DNA from: Rhizophagus irregularis
Lineage: Eukaryota; Glomeromycota; Glomeromycetes; Glomerales; Glomeraceae
Assembly: GCF_026210795.1 (NCBI RefSeq)
Contig: NC_089440.1
Location: 4,154,001-4,218,000, forward strand
Direction: 5' to 3'
Length of the DNA: 64,000 nt
Both the position numbers and the translations under genes were made by a program. Below the pieces are notes generated by a model, which did no database searches, was not told where the DNA came from, and saw nothing but the letters and a program-made list of their open reading frames with translations. Of the stretch, positions 51,887-61,543 are shown one piece after another (position 1 is the first letter of the stretch; every line of letters begins with the position of its first letter).

Positions 51887-52016
51887 TGTCACAGGTCAAA
51901 AATGAAAAATCAAACATCAATTAGTCAGCAATCAGTCACCAATCAGGTAGCTGATTGTGACCAATTGGTGACTGATTAATGCCTGATTTTTTACTTATCA
52001 ATCTGTGATAGCAAGG
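51887..52016. repeat. Imperfect foldback of about 130 bp
   Basis: The core arms AATCAGTCACCAAT (51930-51943) and ATTGGTGACTGATT (51964-51977) are perfect. Outward, CTTGTCACAG and CTGTGATAGCAAG extend the pairing with mismatches. It sits just before the next TIR element and may be an older MITE. Confidence 0.6.
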
Positions 52017-52045
52017 TGGTGAGTTACTTTTGTGATATGTAATAT

Positions 52046-52274
52046 CAGGACCCTGCTTACTTATAAGATAGGTCACCCCCAGGCCTAAGGTAAAAATCAT
52101 ATATAAAATTCTTTGCAGATCCTACTATAAAAGGAAATTTTATGTTACATTGTTATGATTTTTTTCTTTTTTAACTAATTAACCAATAGAATTTAAGAAA
52201 AAAGTAAGGTAAAAACTATTAGTAAAGGGTTAATTTTCTACAGTGACCTTTATTATAAGTAAGCGAGATCCTGT
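52046..52274. mobile_element. 229-bp TIR element with TAATAT duplication
   Basis: The terminal repeats match at 26 of 31 positions (CAGGA, then GCTTACTTATAA and GGTCAC). The identical 6-mer TAATAT directly flanks both ends (52040-52045 and 52275-52280). Non-coding. The A/T-rich target makes the duplication less decisive than its length suggests, so the superfamily is left open. Confidence 0.72.
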
Positions 52275-52280
52275 AATATC

Positions 52281-54480
52281 TGTATTGTACGAAGCTTATT
52301 ATTTCAAGTTGATTTACTATAAAATAAAATAAAAATTCATATATATAAAATAATAATAAATAATAGTTATAAATAATAATTAGTGCATATTTTTTCCATT
52401 CTAAATTAATTGTATTTACCAATTACTAACATATTAGTTATTATTTCAAACTAATTTTAAGATTTTAAAATTATTTTTTGGGATTTTAAAATTAGTTTTA
52501 GAGTTTTGAAATTTAGTTTTGAAATTTAAAATTAGTTTATGAGGTTTAAAATTAATTTTACAGTTTGTTTTAAAATATATATTAGTTTTAAAATAATTTA
52601 GAAGTTTTAACAGATAACTTTATTCATATATGATTATATAGACCAGTTAAATTTTAATTTAAATATATAAATAATTTCAATGGAAATTTAGAATTAAATT
52701 TTCTTTTTTTTTTTTTACAATTTATTTTTTTTATTATATTTATTACTATTTTTATAAAAGTAAATTAAAAGAAATAGTTTATAGTAAAGCTAAGCTTTTA
52801 TATTATATTTATAGATTATATTAACTAATTGGATGAGCAATTAATTTATGTATTTTTATCAAATTTATATTTTAATAAAGTATATTATATGGTTTTTAAA
52901 TTCAAAAAAAAACTGAAAATTATTAAAAATATTATATTTAAAGTATAAATAAATCTTCCTATAATTAAATTTAATTTATTAATTCCTACACAATTTGCTG
53001 GTTGGCTTTTTACCTATACAGGTACTGTAAATAAGTTGGGAATATATTATAATAATACTTTCATAGAAATACATCTATACATCCCTATAACCTTAAATAA
53101 TAAAAGAATTACGAGTTGTATTAAATATATTTGGAATTTTTAACTGATAATATAATAAAATCAGCAGTTTATTTTAGTTTTTTAAAAAAATAATACTTTT
53201 TATTTAATAATTATAGATGGATAAAATACAACTCCCCATTTTTTTTTGTTTGCATTACTTTACAGAAACTAATAAATTTAGAGCGACTCAGCTACGAATT
53301 TGCCACAAAATCGTCACTTAGATGTGACGAGTAAAATCACAATGATTACGTTACTTCTTACTTAACGTAGTTGAAGCGATTCCTATTGGGTAGTTAGGTA
53401 GAGTATAGGTAGAAGTTATGCAGCGTTATCTGTTATTATTTGAATTTTATTTATATACTGAAATTTATTTATTTATCAATTTTAAAATATATCAATTTAC
53501 AATTGAAATATATTGTTATTACTTATTAGCATCTATTTAAATTACAAACAAAAAAATCTAATTGCGCAGTGATCCACAATTCCACAATCATGTGATTCGT
53601 ATCTTGATGTCTCTCATAAAATATCATTATCCATCACAAAACTTAAAAGTATAGAAAAAGAAACATTAATAAAATGGTTCTTAAAAAAAAAAGATTATCT
53701 TCCCAAATTCATACTTTCCAAAGAAAAGTCTGGTTAAAACCTATAAAGAAAAACCTAAGTCCAATTTAAAAAATAAAAAATTTGAATCCAAAAGCTGTGA
53801 TCAAAATCTACAAACAGAAATTTCAAATCAAAGTTAAAGCCAAAGTTTGAATCAATCCTATAAAAAGATAATCAAATAGCCTACAAAAAGAAAATAAAAT
53901 CCAAAGTAGAAGTTCAAAATACTCACAAAAAAGACAAAACGAATCAAAGTAGCTACAAAAAGAAAATCTAAGTCAAAAGTTGAAGTAAACTACAAAATAA
54001 AAACCAAATTAAAGTGAATCAACCTACTAAAAAAAATCTAAAGTTAGAATTTCCAAAGCTGAAGTTCAAAATGAAGCAACCTACAAAATGAAAATTTTCT
54101 AAAATCCAGGTCAAAATCAAACGAAACAACTTATGAAAGAAAAAAAACCAAACTGAAGTTTGAATTGAAGTCAAAGTCCAGACTGAATGTTTTAGGCTAG
54201 AATTGAACTAGTCAAAGCAATGCTGCTTTCCGCCAGGACAAGACTAAAAAAATTAAAAAATTAAACGAAGTCAAAGCCCTACAAAAAAGAAAAAGAAAAT
54301 CAAGTTCGAATTTAACTTACAAAAAAGGAAAAGAAATACAAGTACAAATTAAAGCCCTACAAAAAAGAAAAGAAAATCCAAGTCCAAGGTCAAAATGATA
54401 AACCTACAAAAAAGAAAAAGAAATTCCAATTCTGATGAAATGTTAGCGTAACATTTTATAAAAACAAGAAAAAATGGATT
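52281..54480. other. AT-rich, gene-less; minus-strand polypyrimidine-AG repeats from 53.7 kb
   Basis: 52281-53250 is very A/T-rich, with repeated TTTTAAAATTAG-like words at 52440-52600. 53270-53450 is more balanced but non-coding. From about 53690 to 54450 the plus strand repeats CTACAAAAAGAAAA-like words every 50-60 bp, which on the minus strand are T-rich tracts ending in TAG. This grades into the array below. 53570-53680 resembles 57395-57470 (CACAATTCCACAATCA), so both arrays seem to share a 3'-flanking segment. Confidence 0.5.
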
Positions 54481-55440
54481 TCGAAATAAAACTTACCAAG
54501 AAATTTAGAACTAAAGTTGAAGGAATCTACAAAATAGAAAAACAATAAAACTTTAGAATATTTCATAAAAGAAAGAGGGAAAAATTAAATTTCTAAGCGA
54601 AACTTACTCAAGATATCTAAGCTGAAATCAGATTCTATAGAATAAAGAAGAAAAGTTTAGTTTTATCAAAAAAATAATTAATAAAATATAAAAAAAAGAT
54701 TTGTCTATAAAATTCAATGCGAAACTTACGATCCAATCCAAGGAGTCCAATCCAAAAAGGGGCTGGTACCTACGAAAAAAAGAAGAAATAGTTTCTTCAA
54801 AAAATTTTTTAAAAAAATGTTTTTTTTAGAGGTTTTAATGCAAAATTTACTAATTCAATCCAAGAAGTCTAGTTTAAGAAAGGGCTTGCACCTACGAAAA
54901 AAGGAAGAAATATTTAGTTTCTTCAAAAAAATTTAAAAAAAAATTATTTTTTTGAGAGTTTAATGCGAAACTTACTAATCCAATCCAAGAAGTCTAATCA
55001 AAGGGGCTGGCAACTACGAAAAAAAATAATAAATAATTAGTTTCTTTAAAAAAAACTTTAAAAAAGTTAAAACAAAGTTTCAAAGAACATACCCAATAAT
55101 TCAAAGAAGTCCAACCAAATTGAAGCTGATATTTGCAAAAAAAAGAAGAAATGGTTTAGTAACCTATTTTTTAATAAAAAAAATGAAAGTTTCTTCAAAA
55201 CTTACCCAAAGAGTCAACTGAAGAGTACCTGATACATGGAATAAAAAAAAGAAACATAAGTTTTTTTCAAAAGAAAATTTAAAAGAAAAACTTTAAAAAA
55301 AAAATTTTGAAGCTTTCGCTTCAAAATTTACCCAAAGATCCAACCCGAAATAAAAGCTGGTTCTAGAATAAAAAGAAGAAATGTTAAATTTCTTTAAAAA
55401 AAAAATCTTTTTAAAGTTCGAAGTTTTACTAAACTTCGAA
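54480..55440 (-). repeat. Tandem array A: eight ~120-bp units with splice-like signals
   Basis: Minus-strand donors GTAAGT, GTAAAT or GTATGT lie opposite 54491, 54602, 54724, 54845, 54970, 55087, 55200 and 55326 (plus-strand coordinates), spaced 111-126 bp. Each follows an exon-like segment: 54497-54526, 54608-54634, 54730-54769, 54851-54891, 54976-55013, 55093-55125, 55206-55228 and 55332-55356. Every segment is preceded on the minus strand by a T-rich tract ending in AG. Segment lengths of 23-41 nt do not keep a reading frame. It is either an array of mini-exons in a spliced non-coding transcript or a duplicated fragment that merely carries splice-like words. Confidence 0.75.
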
Positions 55441-56050
55441 ACTTTTGAGCCAAATCAAAACACCTGGAGTGTCTTTCTAAACTTAAATTTAGACTTTTGT
55501 ATCAAAAGTCTATTTTTAAATAATGATTCCAAATGTAGATCATTACTGTTTATATAAATCCTCTTGGAGATAAATTTTAATTTTCTTCCGCTCATAATAA
55601 TTATTTTAAATGTGTAGAGATGTAGAGATAGAATTACTTATATTATATGTTGATAGTTAATTAGCCGTAAATTGGATATATGATATATTTTTAGCAAATT
55701 ATATCAAAGGTACTATAAGAATGTAAAAAGTTTCCAATAATAAATATTATGGATGTTGATATATTTTTTTTTACATGTTAATCGAAAAAAAAATCCACTT
55801 CATAATAATGTAATATGTCAATTAAAATCGAAAAAAACAAAATCTCAATGAAAAAAAAAAATATTTTTTTTTCGTACATTAATTTTATTTTAAGTTTTCA
55901 AAGCTGCAGTTAAATTGCAGCAGCAATAACATGACTTTCAGGATATTAAAATAATTATTGATTCTAAAAAAAATTTCTATTTAATAATCTCAACTAAGCT
56001 GCAGCCTAAACGTGACTTATTAGTATTATGATCTAATAAATTAAAAAAAA
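55441..56050. other. AT-rich, gene-less
   Basis: No supported feature. Long A/T homopolymers occur around 55750-55870. Confidence 0.5.
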
Positions 56051-56123
56051 TGAGGCAGAGTAGTTGCGTAACTGATGCCTATTGGTTACTGATAGGTGTC
56101 TACTACGCAACTACTCTGCCTCA
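56051..56123. repeat. 73-bp hairpin with 20-bp perfect arms
   Basis: The left arm TGAGGCAGAGTAGTTGCGTA (56051-56070) and right arm (56104-56123) are exact reverse complements around a 33-bp loop that itself pairs partly (GCCTAT with ATAGGT). It is G/C-richer than its surroundings, which suggests a recently inserted or conserved foldback. Confidence 0.85.
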
Positions 56124-56655
56124 AATATACGAGTTTCAGTAAAGTAATTGTGATTATTTGTTCTAAACTCCCTTAAAATAAGGGCATATATTCTTAGTTT
56201 CTCACAAAATTTTATGTTAAAGAATTGCAGCAAGAATAGAAATTCAATTGTTAAAAATAATTATCATTACTATAAAAATTACTATAAAAAAAAAAAAATT
56301 TATTCTAGCCAATTTAATCTTAAAAAATAGTATGGTAATATACAGATTATTGGTGTTTTACTCTATTAAACTCTGATCACGTATAATTCTAATTATATTA
56401 TATATTATGAATAGAACTCTTGTGTAAAGCTCTGCTTTAATTAACTATTTTATTGTGGTTCTGTAATCTATTAAGTAAGCTTGAAAACCAGTTACTCTAC
56501 ACATGTAACCTCGTAATTGCGTAAGATCACTAACCATATATTGCTTATTGAAAAATAAATTGTGGGTACGGATACGGTCAATGATACTATTTTAAAGTTT
56601 AGAATTTAGATATCTAACTTTATATATTTTATTTCACCAATTCTTTGACAAATTA

Positions 56656-56967
56656 CCGTATATCGCGGGCCATAGTACCCTTCCTATGCATAGTACCCCC
56701 TTGAAAAATTTCATAGAATTGTATAGTATCCAGAGGGATATTTTACAATTATCTCGTGATCCGGTGATCAGATTTGAGCCATCTTTTTTTATTTGATAGC
56801 TCTCATTGAGCTCTTTAAAATAAAAAAAAGATCGTTCAAATTGGACTGGTAGATTGTGAGATATTTGCAAAAATGGAATTTTTAAGCTTTGTTTAGTACC
56901 TGAAAGTACAGGGTCAAATCCCCGATTCTTGCAAGATACCCGGGGTACTGTGGCCCGCTATATATGG
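56656..56967. mobile_element. 312-bp TIR element flanked by TA
   Basis: Terminal repeats start CCGTATATCGCGGGCCATAG on the left and, complemented, CCATATATAGCGGGCCACAG on the right, both continuing TACCC. TA (within TTA/TAA) flanks both ends. The GTACCC word recurs inside. A 78-codon minus-strand frame (56634-56870) spans one TIR and is probably fortuitous. Tc1/mariner-type MITE is the best guess. Confidence 0.78.
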
Positions 56968-57429
56968 TAATTAGTTAAAGATAATATGAGCATTTAAAAT
57001 AATGTAATGTTTTATCTCAATACTAATATAAAAGAAGGAAATGATATAACGTGGCACTGGTCAAAATAGTCCAAATCGGCCAAAATTCAGCTAGCCGATT
57101 TTAGGCTGATTTATGGTCTAATGCTAGTCGAATTTTAGCTGATTTTTTAGCTGTAATTCGCTGCCACTCACCTAAAATTTGGCTTGAAATTTCAGCCAAA
57201 ATTCAGTTAACATTCAGAACAATTTCAGATAGCAAATTTTGGTGAATAGTTTTCCAAATGTTACTTAATTTATGTTGCAAATTTGTACTAAATTTATTTA
57301 CTAATATTCAGCCACAACTCATTTTATTTGATATTCGCAATAAAATCACAACTTTATTTATAAATGCATATTACAAATAAGTATTGCTATCTACAATTCC
57401 ACAATCACATAATTCATATATTCGTATAT
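56968..57429. other. Gene-less region before array B
   Basis: 57050-57240 repeats GGCCAAAATTCAGC and AGCTGATTTT-like words in degenerate form. 57260-57420 resembles 53430-53600 in outline. No gene. Confidence 0.4.
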
Positions 57430-57770
57430 ACTTACGAATCTTGATCTTTTAGAAACACACCAAAACTATAAAAAAAAAGAAAAGAACGGTTAGTAATCGT
57501 TTTATAATATTAAAAAAAAAGCAAAAAAACCCAAAATTCTACTTACAAATCTTTAGTTTTTTCTATTTATCAGAACCCACCTGAGACACCAAACCTATAA
57601 AAAAGAAAAAAAAAGAGCAGTTATTAATAGCCATTTATAATAATATTAAAAAAAATAAATAATAAACCAAGATTCGTACTTACGAATCTTTGGTTTTTTT
57701 CTGTTTATTGGAACCCACCTGAGACACCAAACCTATAAAAAAGAAAAAAAAGAGCAGTTATTAATAGCTG
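57430..57770 (-). repeat. Tandem array B: three units with splice-like signals
   Basis: Minus-strand donors GTAAGT lie opposite 57430, 57541 and 57678. Exon-like segments are 57436-57465 (30 nt), 57547-57594 (48 nt) and 57684-57732 (49 nt), each preceded by a T-rich tract ending TTATAG. The last two share GTTTGGTGTCTCAGGTGGGT. The arrangement is the same as array A but the sequence differs. The third unit is cut by the second MITE copy. Confidence 0.72.
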
Positions 57771-57775
57771 TTCAT

Positions 57776-58017
57776 AAGGTTGCTTGCCGAAACCTAGGGG
57801 TTTAGGCAAGATGGCGTTTCGCCGAAAAGCGAAATTCTGCCGAAACTATATTAAAGTTATATTAAAAAACTGGCGAAACTTTGGAGAAAGGCGAAACTAC
57901 CGAAACTTATTATAAATGCCGAAACTGCCGAAACTCTGCTGAAACTATAATAAATCCATAGTAAAATTTTGACGAAACTAATCGTAGGATTTTGAAGAGG
58001 TTTAGACAAGCAACCTT
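57776..58017. mobile_element. Short TIR element (MITE), copy 2, with perfect 10-bp target duplication
   Basis: 242 bp with the same AAGGTTGCTTG / CAAGCAACCTT ends as copy 1. AGCTGTTCAT flanks it exactly on both sides (57766-57775 and 58018-58027). The neighbouring repeat unit of array B (about 57620-57645) shows the unoccupied site without duplication. Differences from copy 1 are about 13 transitions and one 1-bp gap, several at CpG. Confidence 0.92.
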
Positions 58018-58027
58018 AGCTGTTCAT

Positions 58028-58734
58028 AATATAATTTAAATATTTAAAAACACTGCAATCACGTGAGCGTTATGTTTAGACTACCCACATAAATTAACCA
58101 TTTACAATTGTGTGATCACATCGTGCGTAAAAGTACTGATCTTGATATTTATGTATATATATAACGCGTCAAAGATAATTACGTGTTTAGTCATTTCCTT
58201 TCTCCTTTTTCTTGAAAAAAAAATAAAAAAAAGCACAGTGAAAAAATGAAAAAGAAATGAAAAGAAAGAAGAACCGAAAAAAGTAAACAAAAAAAAAGAA
58301 GAAAAGAAATAATTTATAAAACGAAAAAGAAAACAAAAAAAAAAAGAAAAGAACCCACCAGGACCCCGAAAAATACATATAAAAGTTAGAGATGATCGTC
58401 AAAATTTGCCTTAAAATAAGCAAATGTTTTTACTAAGATCAATACGCAAAGTTGACTTCTAACTTTATAATTTATATTAGAATAAGCAAATTTTTTTATG
58501 ACATTTGTATATTAAAAAAATGAAATCATGGCTTTTTTTTAATTTAATTAATTGTATTTAGGATATACTTCCAGTATAATTGATTTTCAATTGCTAGCAT
58601 AATGCCAAATTGCATAAATTAATTTGTACTGACGTATTTATTTATACTACTTAAAGATGCACAGGTCGAATGAAAAAAAATCAGATTTTGACCCTTTTAA
58701 AATAGTTTTGCCGATATTAGCATATACATGCCGA
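58028..58734. other. Gene-less, purine-rich stretch
   Basis: 58200-58350 is a long A/G-rich tract (plus strand). The segment near 58340-58385 (AACCCACCAGGACCCC) recalls array B units. Open frames here reflect composition only. Confidence 0.45.
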
Positions 58735-59345
58735 TTTTCGTGTATTTATGTATAGATTTGCCCATTTATACCGATTTTTAATAAAATCCGATACATCAGT
58801 CGGAAATACCAATTTTTAATGGCCGATCTTTGTTAATATTAAATTCGGATGTTGTTATTATTATATAGTATTGTCCGCTTTTCATATCGGAGGTTTGATG
58901 TACAAATCGGAATTTGCTCCTTTAAATATAGCCATGCCAATTTCAGTATAGCTTTTGATGAAATCCGATAATTCAGTCAGAAATACCAATTTTTAATGAC
59001 CGATCTTTGTTAAATAAAACCGATATTAAATTCGGATGTTGTTATTATTATATAGTATTGTTCGCTTTTCATATCACAGGTCTGATGTACAAATCGGAAT
59101 TCGCTCCTTTAAATATAGCCATGCCAATTTCAGTATAGCTTTCGATGAAATCCGATAATTCAGTCGGAAATACCAATTTTTAATGACCGATCTTTGTTAA
59201 ATAAAACCGATATTAAATTCGGATGTTGTTATTATTATATAGTATTGTTCACTTTTCATATCGCAGGTCTGATGTACAAATCGGAATTCGCTCCTTTAAA
59301 TATAGCCATGCCGATTACAGCATATCTTTGCCGATTTAAAGTATA
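58735..59345. repeat. Tandem repeat of 177-187 bp, three units plus partial
   Basis: Units start at about 58808, 58985 and 59172 with ACCAATTTTTAATGACCGAT and contain TTCGGATGTTGTTATTATTA and TCGGAATTCGCTCC. The second and third are nearly identical. The 10-bp length difference is an inserted AAAACCGATA-like block in the later units. Partial copies extend on both sides. Non-coding. Confidence 0.85.
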
Positions 59346-59639
59346 ATACTGTCACGGTAATACTGCAGACTTAATAATTTTAATATATATATATATACAC
59401 TAATGTACCGACTTCATAACAATGAAAATTCGGATAGAGAAGAAAAAAAGGAAGCATTGGAAAATAAGTGAATTAAACCTTCACGATATACTTAAAGATA
59501 ATAAACTTAGGACCTTAGGTGGAAAATTAGTTAAATGCTTCTTAACTTAACAAATGGAAATATACTTATACCATATAAGAAAAAGAGAACATAATTATTT
59601 AAAAAAAAAATTATTTTGATTTTTTTTTTATTATTATTA

Positions 59640-60400
59640 TTATTATCAGGTAAGTTGGAGCGCGAACGTAATAAGTTTCTCGGATTTTTTAGAGCTTGAT
59701 TTTCCGCTGAAATTAACAAAAGATATGTTAATGAAATAATATGAAATAATAGGACAAAGATATTTTTAAGTAATAAGGGAGATACTTACATCGTAATTTG
59801 CGTATTTGCCGGTGAAGAGTAGAAATTGATTCTACTTCATGGTTCTCCAGCTCCTCAACCCTATCTTCTGCGTCCCAGAGTGCATTAATAGTCCTTTGGT
59901 GAGCATTTTGGAGCTCTTGTAGTGCATTAGTAGTCCTTCGATGAGCATTTTAGAGCTCTTGTATCTTGGTTTGTGAAGCATCTAATGCTTTTTCGTTGCT
60001 TTTAACTCCGCAAGGCATGTTCCCAGGCCTCTGTTATAACAATCGACATTCACTGAGCAATAAAAAAAATACATATATATAAAAATAATGAGTGGTTAGC
60101 AAAAGCTAAGTGAATAAGTCGATAATCCTTGGAAGCATTCTTCAGGATTGTTTCATTTAAGAACCGAGACTGCCCTGGAAGTACAAGACCTCGTCTTCAG
60201 GTGACCCATCTAAGAACCGGACAGCTCTGGAAGTATAAAACTCCGTCTACAGGCGACTCCATTAGAGAAATACAACCATGAACCTTGCGTACGATACCCA
60301 CTTTTCAAAAATTTTATGGTCATCATACGCTTCGCTTTAAGCGTCTTAAAACGCTCCTTAGATTTTTTATGCGAGGTTGTGGAACGGCGAGAACCCATAA
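59640..60400 (-). pseudogene. Broken coiled-coil protein gene
   Basis: Minus-strand exons can be followed: MGSRRSTTSHKKSKERFK at 60398 down to about 60300; after an intron ending TTGCTCAG (about 60051), a coiled-coil region with ELQNAHQRTINAL and DRVEELENHEVESI down to about 59792; then, after a GTAAGT...TTTCAG intron, ENQALKNPRNLLRSRSN to about 59645. One of two tandem 56-bp units (59880-59965) carries an in-frame TAA where its sister has CAA, and the exon start needs a 1-bp shift. The protein family is unrecognised and probably lineage-specific. Confidence 0.5.
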
Positions 60401-60654
60401 TGGCGTTAATAAAATATAATTGATGAAAAGACAAAAATTATTGAGCGAAAGTAAAAGGCATGGAATGATGAAAGGTAGACTTTATATAATAAAAATACGC
60501 GTCCTGAAAAATGCGAACAAGCTGATGAAAATACACGTGAATTTTAGAATAATTATTTTTAGACTAAAGAGAATAGCAACTTTAAATTAATAATATATTA
60601 TTTTGAGATTTGAGCCGATTTTTAATAACGTTATTCAAATTTATAGAAAATTCA

Positions 60655-60895
60655 TTTTATTAAAATGTTATTTTTTTATTTAAAGGAATAACTGCCATAT
60701 AATTTTTTATCTTTCTCACTTCAACATTAAATTACATGTAATAATACATTATATATTGGTATTATACTATCTCTATCCATAATTCTATATTACATGATTT
60801 TATGTCGTTATATACTTGACAATAAAATCTTATCTTGAGAATCATGAATCGGTTTATACCATTTAACTAGTGCAAGTAATTATTTAAATAGACCT
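60655..60895 (-). pseudogene. Degenerate copy of the C-terminal fragment found at 63629-64000
   Basis: The plus strand from 60671 (TTATTTAAAGGAATAACTGC) to about 60882 aligns with 63649-63872, with small deletions (about 20 bp lost near 60779) and many substitutions. The minus-strand reading (LALVKWYKP, then YMAVIPLNKK-like) is broken by frameshifts and stops. Confidence 0.75.
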
Positions 60896-60899
60896 GTCC

Positions 60900-61543
60900 C
60901 TTAAGGTTTATAGGTCCGGAATGTCTAAAAATTTGCAAATCACATGAATTTTCACTCTGGACCCACAATGGTTAGTATTTACGAGTGATAGTTTAGCCGT
61001 TTCCAAACTGATACATACGCCCAATTGCAACAATCATGATTAAAAAAAATACTTTTGTCAATTGATTGGTTACTATAAAATCGCCTTATATTGTTCGACA
61101 TTCCAATTGTCGAAAACGGCAATAATCATAGTATAATTATTTGTTAATATTTCACGTGAACAAACAAATCAATAATTATTTATATAAAACTTTCTCCATC
61201 CCTTTATCGAATTTTAGAACGATGGTTGATTGATTGTTTTGCTAAGTAAATTTCATTTTACGATTTTTAATAGTGATATATACATGATAATTAATTAAGT
61301 GATAACGATGGTATCAATTTTTAGTTTAATTTTAATAGTGATATACACATGATAATTAATTTAGTGATATCGATGATATTAATTTAATTAAGTGATATCG
61401 ATGATATTAATTTTTAATTAAGAGATAACGATTATGATATTATTTTAATGATGTAAGTAATGGTTAAATAGGTGACTTTTCACCTTTCTTTTCGTTTCAA
61501 TCTTGTTTCTTTATATTATTAAAATGAAAAAAAAAATAAATTG
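60900..61543. other. Intergenic with tandem repeats before the RS/poly-Asn gene
   Basis: At 61265-61450 units of about 57 bp (AATAGTGATATATACATGAT) and about 29 bp (GTGATATCGATGATATTAAT) repeat imperfectly. Otherwise A/T-rich; this should include the promoter of the next gene. Confidence 0.55.

Noticed and set aside
56634-56870. 78-codon minus-strand frame over the 312-bp TIR element
   Set aside because: It crosses the element boundary and ends in the flank, so it is more likely fortuitous than a transposase remnant.
58102-58423. Phe/Ser-rich minus-strand frames
   Set aside because: They simply read the complement of an A/G-rich tract.
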